Shown here: positions 15,670-24,710 of the stretch, piece by piece
Layout: each line of letters opens with the position of its first letter
How positions within the stretch are numbered: position 1 is the stretch's first letter
Assembly: GCF_900176515.1 (NCBI RefSeq)
Contig: NZ_FWXV01000001.1
Coordinates: forward strand, 1,956,699-2,020,698
DNA: 64,000 nt
DNA from: Kibdelosporangium aridum
Lineage (GTDB): Bacteria; Actinomycetota; Actinomycetes; Mycobacteriales; Pseudonocardiaceae
Direction: 5' to 3'
The notes under the pieces: model-generated
Seen by the model: the letters and a program-made list of their open reading frames with translations, nothing else
Databases searched by the model: none
Told to the model about the DNA's origin: nothing
Program-made: the position numbers and the translations under genes

Positions 15670-18135
15670 TCACCTGCCGGAGGCGTACAGCTGTGCTACC
15701 TCGACGGCCGGCAGTGCCCGGTCGTAGAGGTGCACCTGATCGATCGCACCGCGCCAGAAGTCCACTGGACCTCCGTTGAACTTCGCCCGGCCGATCACTG
15801 TGTTGCCCGCGCCCGGACCGCCGTCACAGGAGTACGCCGTGCCAGCGGGCTGACCGTCGACGTACAGCGTCAACGACCCCGCTCGCACATCCCGTACGCC
15901 TGCGATGTGGTACCAGCGGCCAGGTTCCGGCGCGACCGGGGCGAGTGCCCGGACACCGGCGAAGCTGAACGCGAACCGGTTGTCCGCGCCCGAGTACTGC
16001 AGGAAGAACGCACTGTTGCTCGGTCCGTCCTGGCTCACCGCGGTGGCGAACCCACCGAGGCTGTCGAGTTTCACCCATGCGGCGGCGCTGTAGTTCCCGG
16101 CGGTGTCGAGAATGCTGGCACCTGTGTCCACTGTGGACGTGCTGCCGTTGAACTGGATCGCCGAACCGGGGTGCCCTTCAGTCCAGGTCGCATTGGTGAG
16201 AGTGGCGTCCTTGGTGCCGACCTCATCCGCGGTGGTTGTGCCCGTGCCTTCGTTGAAGGGGTAGAAGGTGATGCCGTCAAGGCCCGGAGTGCCGGGTCCT
16301 GGCTGCGGGCCGCTGCCGGTGCCGTCGGCCTTCTTGATGATCTCCTCGTTGATCGCCTTGACCTGGCCGAAGTCCATCTTGCGGACTTGCCTGTCATAGG
16401 TGAAGAACCCGTTCACCTCGTGCTCGACGTCGGTGATCTGGGTGTAGATCGCCGCACTGATCCCGCACTTCTGCGCCGCGGACAGCACATCACGCTGGTT
16501 CTCCACGTACCGGCGGGTCAGCGTGGCCGAGTCAGGGGTCATCTCGTAGGCGTGGCCCTCGCCGAACCACATGTGGCCTTCGACTTCGAGCCCGAACCCG
16601 CCGTGTTCACCGTCCGCCGCGACGCGTGTGGCACTCGGCGAAGGCGCCGCCGGGCCGACATAGGCGTGATGGTCGAGGATGTCGCCACGACCGGAGTCGC
16701 CCTTGGAGGCACAGCAGTTCACGCCGCTGTGCGCGTTCACCAGCCTGCTCGGGTCCTGCTTCTTGACGTCGTCTGCGATCCGGCCGGTGGCCGTGCGGTC
16801 CCATTCGCCCCAGCCTTCGTTGAACGGCACCCACACCACGACCGACGTGAAGCTCTTGTGCTTGTCGATCATCGTGTGCATCTCGCGTTCGAACTGCTGC
16901 TGCGCGTCGACCGGCGGCAACTGGTTGGACGTCTTCATCGCCGGCATGTCCTGCCACACCAGCAATCCGAGCTTGTCGGCGTGGTAGTACCACCGGTCCG
17001 GCTCCACCTTGATGTGCTTGCGGACCGTGTTGAACCCGAGCACCTTGTGCTGTTCCAGGTCAAACCGCAGTGCGGAGTCGGTCGGCGCGGTGTGGATGCC
17101 GTCCGGCCAAAATCCCTGGTCCAGTGTGGACATCTCGAACAGGATCTTGCCGTTGAGCGTCATCCGCATCTTGCCGTCAGCACCCGGGGCCATGCCGATC
17201 TGCCGCATCCCGAAGTACGAACCCGCCTCGTCGACCGTGCGATATCCCCTGACCAGCCTGACTTTCAGGTCATAGAGGAACGGCGAGTCCGGTGACCACA
17301 GCTTCGGGTTGGGCACCGGCAGCTTCAGCTCGGTGTTCGGTGCGCCGACGACTCGGCCGACCGGCCTGTGCCGATCGTAGGCCACTGCTTCGACCATCAG
17401 GCCCTTGGTGTCACCTTCGACCCGTGGCGTGAGCCGCAGAGTGGAGTCGCTGAGGTTCGGCGTCTGGTCGAGCTGCGTGATGTTGCTGGACGCCACGGGT
17501 TCCAGCCAGACCGTCTGCCAGATTCCGGAACTGGAGGTGTAGAAGATGCCGCGGTCGGGCACGTTTCGTTGTTTGCCCACCGGTTGCCAGGTCGCGTCGG
17601 TCAGGTCGGTCACGCCGACCACGACTTCCTGCGGGCCACGCCGGGTCAGCGCATCCGTGATGTCCAGGCTGAACGAGTCGAACCCGCCTCGGTGCGTACC
17701 GACCTGGCGGCCGTTGACCCAGATCGTGCTGTCGTAGTCGACGGCACCGAAGTTCAGCTTCACGCGGTCGCCACGCCAGTTCGGCGGCACCTCGAACGTG
17801 CGCCGATACCACATCCGGTCTTCCCGGCGTTGGATCCCGGACAGCGCGGACTCGATCGGATACGGCACAAGCACCCGTTCCGCCAGGGACTTCCCGATCG
17901 GCGGTGCCTCGCCCTCCTTGGCACCGGCGAACTCCCAGACACCGTTGAGGTTTCGCCAACGGTCACGGGTCAACTGTGGACGTGGATATTCAGGCAACGC
18001 GTTGCTGGGACCGACCTGTTTGGTCCACGGTGTGGTGAGCGGGGGTTTTCCCGGTGTCCACGTCGGCTCGGCCGACGCGGGAACAGCGGTGATACTCAGG
18101 ACTAAGGCGGTGAGCAGGATCGAGGTTCTCAACAC
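15670..18135 (-). CDS. Secreted glycoside hydrolase family 2 enzyme with C-terminal LamG-like domain
   Basis: About 821 residues. A signal peptide (LLTALVLSITAVPASA) is followed by a GH2 sugar-binding jelly roll (about 50-200), an immunoglobulin-like domain and a TIM barrel. The acid/base Glu440 is in WVPFNEGWGEWD, and a possible nucleophile lies in the later GEHGG segment. A Gly/Pro linker leads to a LamG/concanavalin-like domain (about 620-821). The start is probably GTG 18135, nine bases after GGAGG; a TTG at 18144 abuts the same site. The family includes beta-galactosidases, glucuronidases and mannosidases. It is 21 bases downstream of the sugar permeases, so it is likely to release the sugar they import. 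Confidence 0.88.
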   Translation of the reverse strand: MLRTSILLTALVLSITAVPASAEPTWTPGKPPLTTPWTKQVGPSNALPEYPRPQLTRDRWRNLNGVWEFAGAKEGEAPPIGKSLAERVLVPYPIESALSGIQRREDRMWYRRTFEVPPNWRGDRVKLNFGAVDYDSTIWVNGRQVGTHRGGFDSFSLDITDALTRRGPQEVVVGVTDLTDATWQPVGKQRNVPDRGIFYTSSSGIWQTVWLEPVASSNITQLDQTPNLSDSTLRLTPRVEGDTKGLMVEAVAYDRHRPVGRVVGAPNTELKLPVPNPKLWSPDSPFLYDLKVRLVRGYRTVDEAGSYFGMRQIGMAPGADGKMRMTLNGKILFEMSTLDQGFWPDGIHTAPTDSALRFDLEQHKVLGFNTVRKHIKVEPDRWYYHADKLGLLVWQDMPAMKTSNQLPPVDAQQQFEREMHTMIDKHKSFTSVVVWVPFNEGWGEWDRTATGRIADDVKKQDPSRLVNAHSGVNCCASKGDSGRGDILDHHAYVGPAAPSPSATRVAADGEHGGFGLEVEGHMWFGEGHAYEMTPDSATLTRRYVENQRDVLSAAQKCGISAAIYTQITDVEHEVNGFFTYDRQVRKMDFGQVKAINEEIIKKADGTGSGPQPGPGTPGLDGITFYPFNEGTGTTTADEVGTKDATLTNATWTEGHPGSAIQFNGSTSTVDTGASILDTAGNYSAAAWVKLDSLGGFATAVSQDGPSNSAFFLQYSGADNRFAFSFAGVRALAPVAPEPGRWYHIAGVRDVRAGSLTLYVDGQPAGTAYSCDGGPGAGNTVIGRAKFNGGPVDFWRGAIDQVHLYDRALPAVEVAQLYASGR

Positions 18136-18156
18136 TGGCGGCAACCTCCGGTTATC

Positions 18157-19176
18157 TCACGTACTTCGCTCCCGGCCGAGATGTGCACGGCTCAGGTACG
18201 CCTGGATAGCGACGACGATGGCCAGGAACGCCCCGCTGACCACCGATTGGTAATGCGACGACAACGTGCCGATCTGATTGATCACGTTCTGGATCACCAT
18301 CAGCAGCAACACCCCGGCGAGTGTTCCGCCGACGGTTCCCGCGCCGCCGGTGAGCAGCGTTCCACCGATCACCACGGCGGCGATGGCGTCGAGTTCGAAC
18401 CCGACGCCCACAATGGTCACGCCGGACGCCGAGTACGCCGCTGCCAGCGCACCGGACAACCCGGCCAGCAGACCACTTCCGGTGTAGAGCCACATCGTGC
18501 GCCGCGCGACGGGCAGCCCCATCAGCCGCGCGGCTTCGACACTGCCGCCGATCGCCAGCACCGAGTGACCGAATCTGGTGCGCTGCAAGACAAGCACACC
18601 GAGTACGAACAGGACGATCACGATCCACACTGGATATCCGAAGCCGAGGAAAGTGCCTTGGCCCAGTTGGGTGAGCAACGCGTCACGTGGCATGAGCCGC
18701 GTGTTTGCTCCTTCGTCGGTGATCGCCAGCAGGAGCCCGCGGGCACCGAGCAACGTGGCCAGCGTAACGATGAACGGTGCCAATCGTCCATATGCGACCA
18801 ACGCTCCGTTGAGCAGACCGATCCCGCCGCACACCACCAATGGAAGGAGGATTCCGGCTACGCTCCCCCACTGGATCCCCAGTGCGGCCAGGACACCGCC
18901 GAGGGCGAACACCGATCCGACCGACAGGTCGATCCCGCCGGAGATGATCACGAACGTCATCCCGAGTGCGACGATGGCCAGGAACGAGCTCTGCATCGCG
19001 ATGTTCCTGGCATTGTCCACGGTCGCGAACGAGTCGAACGCGAACGTCGACACCAGCACGATCAACGCGAGCACGACCACCGACCCGCGCCGTTGCACGA
19101 GACCGGCGATCCACTGCCGCCTGCTGAGGCCTTTCTCCACAGTGGCCACTTCGGTCTTGTCTGTCACGACGGTCAC
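18157..19176 (-). CDS. Sugar ABC transporter permease (RbsC/YjfF family)
   Basis: A 339-residue integral membrane protein with about ten helices and the family signatures ISGGIDLSVGS and VVIGGTLLTGGAGTVGGTLAG. It forms one half of the channel for a ribose/galactose-class importer. The GTG at 19176 overlaps the stop of the upstream permease (GTGA). The open frame continues upstream, but only through the other permease gene. It presumably works as a heterodimer with that permease and with the two-domain ATPase and lipoprotein of the same operon. Confidence 0.9.
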   Translation of the reverse strand: MTVVTDKTEVATVEKGLSRRQWIAGLVQRRGSVVVLALIVLVSTFAFDSFATVDNARNIAMQSSFLAIVALGMTFVIISGGIDLSVGSVFALGGVLAALGIQWGSVAGILLPLVVCGGIGLLNGALVAYGRLAPFIVTLATLLGARGLLLAITDEGANTRLMPRDALLTQLGQGTFLGFGYPVWIVIVLFVLGVLVLQRTRFGHSVLAIGGSVEAARLMGLPVARRTMWLYTGSGLLAGLSGALAAAYSASGVTIVGVGFELDAIAAVVIGGTLLTGGAGTVGGTLAGVLLLMVIQNVINQIGTLSSHYQSVVSGAFLAIVVAIQAYLSRAHLGRERST

Positions 19177-20147
19177 CCCGCACCTCCGGCAAAGCGAGGA
19201 CGCTGCAGCAGCACGGCCACGACGATGATCGCCGCCTGCACGATGAGCGCGATGGAGGTCGGCAGGTTGTTCTTGATCAGAGTCGCTGAGATCAGCTGCA
19301 TCAGCAGCGCACCGGCGACCGTGCCCAGGATCCTGACCCGGCCGCCGTTCAGCGGAGTTCCGCCGACCACCACGGCCGTGATCGCGGACAACTCGGCCAG
19401 CTGCCCGATGGCCGACGGGTCGGACGCGGTGAGCCTGGCAGTCGCGACGATTCCCGCGATCGCAGCGAGCACGCCGCTGATCACGTAGGTGACGATCAGG
19501 ATCCGCCGGACCGGCAGACCAGCCAGCACACTGGCCGACCGGTTGCCGCCGACGGCGACCAACTGCCGGCCGAAAGTGGTGTACCGCACCAGGAACCCGA
19601 CCACCAGCGTAAGACACGCGGCGATCAGCACCACAATCGGAACCCCGAGCACACTGCCTGATCCCATGTCGAGCAGCACGGGGTTGCGGATGTCCTTGAG
19701 CCGCCCGTCAGCCAGGACCAATGCGAGCCCTCGCCCACCGACCAGCAACGCGAGTGTTGCGACGATCGGCTGAATGCCCACGACAGCAACGAGTGTTCCG
19801 CTGAACAGTCCACAAAGCGCCCCGCCCAGCAGAGCCACGACGATCGCGGGCATCAGGCCGTAACCGAGGTAGAGCGGGAGGAGTGCGGCCGCGAGTGCCA
19901 TCACCGACCCGACCGAGAGATCGACGCCTTCGGTGCCGATGACCAACGCCATGCCAAGCGCCGCGATCAGGATCGGCGTGACCTGGACGAGCTGGGTGTT
20001 CAGATTGGTGAGGGTGGCGAAGTTCTCGGTGAAGACGAGGTTGTAGAGGACCAGGATGCCGAGGGCGGCATAGACGCCGTAGTCGCGAAGCCGCCGGGTG
20101 GCTGGTGGTTGAGCAGTGGAAAGAGTTGTGACGGTTGTTTCAGCCAT
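19173..20147 (-). CDS. Sugar ABC transporter permease (RbsC family)
   Basis: A 324-residue multi-helix permease with GTEGVDLSVGSVMAL and VVVGGTPLNGG, the second channel subunit of the importer. The ATG at 20147 lies within the repeated GATGGCTGA motif. The sequence just upstream encodes a small frame ending ..VEGGDG whose TGA overlaps this ATG. Two distinct permeases, as here, are typical of the YtfT/YjfF-type galactofuranose class; RbsC-type systems usually use one. Confidence 0.9.
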   Translation of the reverse strand: MAETTVTTLSTAQPPATRRLRDYGVYAALGILVLYNLVFTENFATLTNLNTQLVQVTPILIAALGMALVIGTEGVDLSVGSVMALAAALLPLYLGYGLMPAIVVALLGGALCGLFSGTLVAVVGIQPIVATLALLVGGRGLALVLADGRLKDIRNPVLLDMGSGSVLGVPIVVLIAACLTLVVGFLVRYTTFGRQLVAVGGNRSASVLAGLPVRRILIVTYVISGVLAAIAGIVATARLTASDPSAIGQLAELSAITAVVVGGTPLNGGRVRILGTVAGALLMQLISATLIKNNLPTSIALIVQAAIIVVAVLLQRPRFAGGAG

Positions 20148-20388
20148 CGCCGCCCTCCACCAGGACCGGCGCGCGGCGAAACCTCGGTGCGGGTCCAGGT
20201 CCGATGAGCATCGATTCAGCCATCAACGCCCATCCCCGAGACCGGCGCGACCAAGGCGGCCCAGCCACCAGGGCTCCCGCCCCACCAGGCCGCACGACCA
20301 TCCGTTCAGCCATCGCGCCCTCCACCGTGACACCGCAGCCGCCGAAGCACCGCGTGGCCACCGGCTGTCTCGCCGTTGAGTCAGCCAT
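20140..20388 (-). CDS. Small repeat-containing frame bridging ATPase and permease (uncertain)
   Basis: An 82-codon frame that starts at an ATG overlapping the ATPase stop (GATGGCTGA) and ends at a TGA overlapping the permease ATG in an identical GATGGCTGA. It is Arg/Gly/Pro-rich, matches no family I know, and contains two further in-frame MAE starts (20313, 20223). It could be a short coupling peptide that keeps ribosomes moving through the operon, or a by-product of local duplication of the translation-start region. I lean towards duplication. Confidence 0.3.
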   Translation of the reverse strand: MADSTARQPVATRCFGGCGVTVEGAMAERMVVRPGGAGALVAGPPWSRRSRGWALMAESMLIGPGPAPRFRRAPVLVEGGDG

Positions 20389-20389
20389 C
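20140..20389 (-). repeat. Four copies of a GATGGCTGA start-like motif
   Basis: GATGGCTGA occurs on the minus strand at 20389-20381, 20314-20306, 20224-20216 and 20148-20140, spaced 75, 90 and 76 bases apart. Two copies carry a longer shared context, GGTGGAGGGCG then (G)CGATGGCTGAA, which resembles a Shine-Dalgarno plus start codon. The outer copies are the real stop/start junctions of the ATPase and permease genes. Confidence 0.7.
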
Positions 20390-21907
20390 GCCACCGCCTT
20401 CCGCCAGTGCCGCGATCAGCTTCTGCTCGGTCACGTCCGCACCTCTCAGTTCCGCGACCACTCGGCCTTCCCTGAGCACCACGATCGAGTCCGAGCCTTC
20501 GACGACTTCCTCGAACTCCGAGGAGATCAGCACGACGCCGAGCCCTTCCGCGGCCAACTCCCCCACCAGCGCCTGGACTTCGGCCTTCGCGCCGACGTCT
20601 ATCCCGCGGGTGGGTTCGTCCAGCAGCAGGACTTTCGGTTCCCGGCACAGCAGCCTGGCCAAGAGCACCTTCTGCTGGTTGCCGCCGGACAGCTCGCCCA
20701 CCTTCTGGTCCGGGCTCGACGCCTTGATCCGCAGGCGTTTCATGAACTTGTCCACAATGGCGTCCTGGCGTTTGCGCGACACCAGACCTCCTGCGGACAA
20801 CCTGGGCAACGCCGCCAGCACGATGTTCTCCCGCACTGACAGGTCCGGCAGGACTCCGTCCGACTTGCGGTCTTCCGGCAACAGCACCACGCCCGAGCGC
20901 ATTGCCGCGGCGACCGAGCCAGTACGCACCTTCCTGCCGGCGACCGTGACGGTCCCAGCGTCGACGGGCAATGAGCCCGCCATCGCCCGGACCGTCTCGC
21001 TGCGTCCAGCACCGAGTAGGCCACCGAGGCCCACGATCTCGCCTGGCCTGACCGTCACGTCCACCCCGTGCAGCCGGTGTTGGCTGGTCAGCCCTCGTGC
21101 GGCGAGGACTGGGGTTTCCAGCGCTTCGGTGGGGGTGGAGTCGAACTTGGTCGTGCCCTCGCGTTCGATCTGTTCGAGGTCACGGCCGAGCATCAGAGCG
21201 ACGAGCTCCAACCTGGACAACGAAGCCAAGGGCCCACTGTGGACCTTGCGGCCGTCCCGCAGAACCGTCACCGATGAACAGATTCGGTACAGCTCGTCCA
21301 ACCGGTGACTGACGTACAGCACTGCCGCACCGTTCGCCCGGACACGGTTGATGATCTCGAACAACGTGTCGACTTCTCGTGGTTCGAGCGACGAGGTCGG
21401 CTCGTCCAGGATCACGACCTGGGCGTTGGTGGCCGCCGCCCGAGCAACGGCCACCATCTGCCGGACACCCGCTCCCAACGTCCTCAGCGGCAAGGTGACG
21501 TCCACATCCACGCCGTAGGAGTCAAGCAGTTTGGCCGCGGCGGTGTTCATCGCCTTGAAGTCCATCAGCCCGAACCGGTTGCGTGGTTCGCGGCCGAGGA
21601 ACAGGTTGCTGGCCACCGACATCAGCGGCACCAGGTTGATCTCCTGGTACACCGTGCTGATCCCGGCCTGCTGCGCGTCGAGCGGACGACTGAACCGAAC
21701 TGGTTCACCCCGGAAGAACAACTCGCCGCTGTCCGGCGGGTACACCCCGGTCAGCACTTTGATCAGCGTCGACTTGCCCGCGCCGTTCTCACCGACCAAG
21801 GCGTGCACCTCGCCCGGCAACAACGTGAGGTCCACATCGGACAAGGCGACCACGCCGGGGAACCACTTGCCGACCGCGCGGGCGTCGACTATTGGTGAGC
21901 CGGTCAT
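20381..21907 (-). CDS. Sugar ABC transporter ATP-binding protein (two-domain, RbsA/MglA family)
   Basis: 508 residues with two fused nucleotide-binding domains. The first has Walker A GENGAGKST at 39-47 and Walker B QVVILDEPTSSLE. The second has the degenerate Walker A GLLGAGRSE usual for this family, the signature LSGGNQQKV and the Walker B LLLDEPTRGID. It energises import by the two permeases. ATG at 21907, overlapping the binding-protein stop by one base (TGATG). The C-terminus ends in GGGDG, encoded by the first GATGGCTGA repeat. Confidence 0.93.
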   Translation of the reverse strand: MTGSPIVDARAVGKWFPGVVALSDVDLTLLPGEVHALVGENGAGKSTLIKVLTGVYPPDSGELFFRGEPVRFSRPLDAQQAGISTVYQEINLVPLMSVASNLFLGREPRNRFGLMDFKAMNTAAAKLLDSYGVDVDVTLPLRTLGAGVRQMVAVARAAATNAQVVILDEPTSSLEPREVDTLFEIINRVRANGAAVLYVSHRLDELYRICSSVTVLRDGRKVHSGPLASLSRLELVALMLGRDLEQIEREGTTKFDSTPTEALETPVLAARGLTSQHRLHGVDVTVRPGEIVGLGGLLGAGRSETVRAMAGSLPVDAGTVTVAGRKVRTGSVAAAMRSGVVLLPEDRKSDGVLPDLSVRENIVLAALPRLSAGGLVSRKRQDAIVDKFMKRLRIKASSPDQKVGELSGGNQQKVLLARLLCREPKVLLLDEPTRGIDVGAKAEVQALVGELAAEGLGVVLISSEFEEVVEGSDSIVVLREGRVVAELRGADVTEQKLIAALAEGGGDG

Positions 21908-22998
21908 CAGTACGAGTTGCCCAGCTCGGCCGTGGCGTTGTCCTTGCTGTACAGCTTGTCGCTGATCACCACGTTCTGCTGGACCGGCTGTCCACTCAGG
22001 AACGACTGCAACGTCTGGAAAGCCAGCGGCCCGAACCGCGGGTTGGATTCCACTACCGCGTACAGCTCGCCCTCGGTGACCTTCTGGACAGCGTTACGAG
22101 TGCCGTCGATCGACACGACGTGGATGTCCGTACCGGCCTTCTTGTTCGCGCTGCGCAAGGCGACCAGCGCGCCGAGCGCCATTTCGTCGTTCTCGGCGTA
22201 GACCCCGTTGATGTCCGGCTGGGCCTGGATGATCTGTTCCATCACCTGCTGGCCCTTCTCCCTGGCGAAATCACCGGTCTGCTGGGCCACCACCTGGATG
22301 TCCGGTGCGGAGGCCTTGAGCTCGTCGACGAAGCCGTTGGTCCGGTCGGTGGTGACGTTGTTACCGGACGCGCCCAGCAGGATCGCGACTTTGCCCTTGT
22401 TGCCAAGGGCTTTGGCCATCTGCTGCGCGGCTCGCTTGCCCTGCTCGACGAAGTTCGAGCCGAGGAAGGCCACGTAGTCCTTGCACGGCGTCGAATTCAC
22501 CTTGCGGTCGATGGTCAGTACGGGAATGTTCTTGGCCCGCGCGGCTGACAGCGCCGGTTCGAGGCCGTCGGAGTTCAGTGGTGCGACGATCAACGCCTGC
22601 GCACCCTTGTTGATCATGTCCTGGATGTCCGAGATCTGCTTGCTCAGCTGCGAATTGGCGTTCGTGGTGAGCAGTTGCTTGACGCCGACCTTCGCGGCCT
22701 CGTCCTTGATCGACTGCGTCTCGGCGATCCGGAACGGGTTGGCTTCCTTTTCGGACTGGGAAAAACCGACGATGGCGTTCTTCAGGTCGACTTGTGCGCC
22801 ACCGTACTGGGAAAGTGTGCAGGTCGGGCCGCCCGCGGCCGGGGCGACGGGCGCTTGCGCTCCCCCGGTCGCCTGCGTCGGCGGGGTGGGCGCCTCCTCG
22901 GATTTGGCGCATCCGGCCAGGATCAGCGCAATACCGCAGAGGCTCGCACCGAAGATCCGGCCTAAATGGACTGGACGGGACAGACTGGCGGCGGGCAT
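21907..22998 (-). CDS. Sugar-binding lipoprotein of ABC importer
   Basis: A 363-residue periplasmic-binding-protein fold of the ribose/galactose class. A lipobox LILAGC near residue 26 predicts membrane anchoring, followed by a Pro/Ala linker and the two-lobed domain (IVGFSQSEKEANPFR, VAPLNSDGLEPAL, VYAENDEMALGAL). The start is ATG 22998, with AGGAG six bases upstream. The open frame extends far upstream without support. It is the first gene of the operon, divergent from lacI-type gene 23098 across a 99-base control region. Confidence 0.9.
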   Translation of the reverse strand: MPAASLSRPVHLGRIFGASLCGIALILAGCAKSEEAPTPPTQATGGAQAPVAPAAGGPTCTLSQYGGAQVDLKNAIVGFSQSEKEANPFRIAETQSIKDEAAKVGVKQLLTTNANSQLSKQISDIQDMINKGAQALIVAPLNSDGLEPALSAARAKNIPVLTIDRKVNSTPCKDYVAFLGSNFVEQGKRAAQQMAKALGNKGKVAILLGASGNNVTTDRTNGFVDELKASAPDIQVVAQQTGDFAREKGQQVMEQIIQAQPDINGVYAENDEMALGALVALRSANKKAGTDIHVVSIDGTRNAVQKVTEGELYAVVESNPRFGPLAFQTLQSFLSGQPVQQNVVISDKLYSKDNATAELGNSY

Positions 22999-23056
22999 GG
23001 GCTGACTCCTCATTGAGACAGGGCGAACACGCTCGGCGAGCACGTTACATCGTTGG

Positions 23057-23068
23057 TACAACGTTGTA
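23057..23068. promoter_or_regulatory. LacI-type operator
   Basis: TACAACGTTGTA is a perfect 12-base palindrome with the central CG typical of LacI-family operators. It lies 30 bases before the LacI-type gene and 59 bases before the binding-protein gene, between the two. A related sequence (TTACATCGTTGGTA, around 23046-23059) overlaps its left side and may be a second, weaker site. The divergent LacI protein is the expected binder. Confidence 0.7.
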
Positions 23069-23097
23069 AATACACGCGTTCTTGCTACCCTCATCCC

Positions 23098-24093
23098 GTG
23101 GCAACGCTGAAGGACGTGGCCGAACTGGCCGGTGTGTCGGTCAAGACGGTGTCGAACGTCGTGAACGGTTATTCCTTTGTGAAGCCGGAGAACGAGCGCA
23201 AGGTCCGTGAGGCGTTGGCCGCCACCGGATACAAGCCGAACGTCGGCGCGCGCAACCTGCGCCGCGGCCGGACCGGCTTCATCGCGCTGATGGTCCCCGA
23301 GCTGAGCATCCCGTACTTCGGCGAGCTCGCCGGCGGCGTGATCACCGCGGCGCACACGCACGACTGGAGCGTGCTGATCGAGCAGACCCAGGGTTTGCGC
23401 GATCCCGAGGTCTCGACGCTGGCCTCGCTCGGGCCGCACATGGTCGACGGCGCGATCATCAGCCCGGAAGCACTGCACACCGAGGACTTCACGCAGAACC
23501 CGACCGGCGTGCCGATGGTCCTGCTCGGTGAGCACGCACTCGACGTGCCCATCGACCACGTCGGGATCGACAACGTGCAAGCCGCGCGACTCGCCGTGCG
23601 GCACCTGATCTCGCTGGGACGGACACGGATCGCGGTCATCGGCCAGAATCCCAGCCGTGGCACCGCCGCCCAACGACTCGCGGGATATCACTCAGCGTTG
23701 ACCGAGGCAGGCTTGCCGTGCCCGCCTGAGTTCGTCGCCCCCGCCACCCGCTACCACCACCGCGACGGAGCCGAGGCGATGGCCCACTTGCTGACGTTGC
23801 CCACACCGCCCGACGCCGTGTTCTGCTTCAACGACATGCTCGCGCACGGCGCCGTGCGTGCCGCCGCCGAGCGCGGATACCATGTGCCACAAGACATCGC
23901 CGTCGTCGGCTTCGACAACACCGAGCACAGCGCGTACAGCTTGCCGTCACTGACCACCATCGCGCCGGACAAGGCCTCTCTCGCGAAAGCCGCCGTCGAC
24001 CTCGTGCACCAGCGTGCGAGCGGGGACACAAGTCCTGTTCAGGACGTACAGATCCCGTTCACACTCCAGGTGCGGGAAAGTACAACCGGTTAG
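23098..24093 (+). CDS. LacI-family transcriptional regulator of the sugar operon
   Basis: 331 residues. The N-terminal LacI headpiece (ATLKDVAELAGVSVKTVSNVVNG, with a hinge helix near 50) is followed by a sugar-binding core similar to the ABC binding protein. GTG at 23098 is the start that places the headpiece at the very N-terminus; an in-frame ATG at 23053 would translate the operator. It is divergent from the sugar-uptake operon and next to the TACAACGTTGTA palindrome, so it probably represses uptake and the GH2 enzyme in the absence of the sugar. Confidence 0.92.
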   Translation: MATLKDVAELAGVSVKTVSNVVNGYSFVKPENERKVREALAATGYKPNVGARNLRRGRTGFIALMVPELSIPYFGELAGGVITAAHTHDWSVLIEQTQGLRDPEVSTLASLGPHMVDGAIISPEALHTEDFTQNPTGVPMVLLGEHALDVPIDHVGIDNVQAARLAVRHLISLGRTRIAVIGQNPSRGTAAQRLAGYHSALTEAGLPCPPEFVAPATRYHHRDGAEAMAHLLTLPTPPDAVFCFNDMLAHGAVRAAAERGYHVPQDIAVVGFDNTEHSAYSLPSLTTIAPDKASLAKAAVDLVHQRASGDTSPVQDVQIPFTLQVRESTTG

Positions 24094-24241
24094 CTTTGGT
24101 AAAGTGGTTTTTACGGAGGGGAGTACCCACCCGGCCGAGATTCGTCAGTACGGCGTCCCCAGTGGCGACCCGGTCTCGGCGCCACAGGTTCAGCGTGGTT
24201 GGGGAGACCTTCGGTTCGAGCAAGAACCGGAAGGGATTCGG

Positions 24242-24649
24242 ATGCGTTCTACCAAGCGGTTGGTGGCTGGTGTGCTCGGTGGCGGTGCGTTGATCGTGGC
24301 ACTGACCGGGTGCGGGGCCCTGCAGGAGGCGCAGCAGACCGCGGAGGGTGTCAGCAACGCTGCCTCCACTGCCCAGGTGTGCGTCGAGGCGCTCAGGATC
24401 GCCGCGTTCAACCCGGACACCGCCAACCCGGAAGCCGCTGCTCAGGGCGCACAGGACGCGGGCCAGAAGCTGCAGGACCTGGCAGGCAAGGCCACGGACA
24501 CGACGGTGAACCAGGCGTTGACCGAGTTGTCCACGACCATGAAGGAGACCACGGTCTCCGACCTGGTCAACGGCCCAGCCAACTGGGTCAAGACCAAGGC
24601 GGACCAGGTTTCCGCGCTGACCAAGGCCTGCACGCCGGGCGGCAACTGA
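24242..24649 (+). CDS. Small secreted lipoprotein
   Basis: 135 residues. The signal peptide ends in the lipobox LTGC (Cys24). The mature part is Ala/Gln/Thr-rich and predicted helical (SNAASTAQVCVEALRIAAFN), with Cys38-type and C-terminal Cys residues that could pair. ATG 24242 follows GGAAGGG; longer upstream frames have no signal peptide at their start. The family is widespread in actinomycetes and of unknown function. A strong hairpin follows. Confidence 0.8.
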   Translation: MRSTKRLVAGVLGGGALIVALTGCGALQEAQQTAEGVSNAASTAQVCVEALRIAAFNPDTANPEAAAQGAQDAGQKLQDLAGKATDTTVNQALTELSTTMKETTVSDLVNGPANWVKTKADQVSALTKACTPGGN

Positions 24650-24669
24650 CCCCGGCTCAGTGACCCAGC

Positions 24670-24698
24670 AAGCGGGCGCCCAGTGCGGGCGCCCGCTT
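24670..24698. terminator. Strong hairpin terminator
   Basis: AAGCGGGCGCCC (24670-24681) pairs perfectly with GGGCGCCCGCTT (24687-24698) around a five-base loop. It lies 20 bases after the lipoprotein stop and 12 before the end of the convergent hydrolase gene, so it can serve both. Confidence 0.85.
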
Positions 24699-24710
24699 CT
24701 CATATGCTGG

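Noticed and set aside
15730..17295. Long plus-strand open frame (521 codons) over the GH2 gene
   Set aside because: It is the antisense shadow of a GH2 gene with signal peptide, catalytic motif and linker; the shadow has no recognisable domain and has abundant Arg/Pro/His.
21907..23691. Long N-terminal extension of the sugar-binding lipoprotein
   Set aside because: The lipobox and Shine-Dalgarno place the start at 22998; upstream is antisense to the LacI gene.
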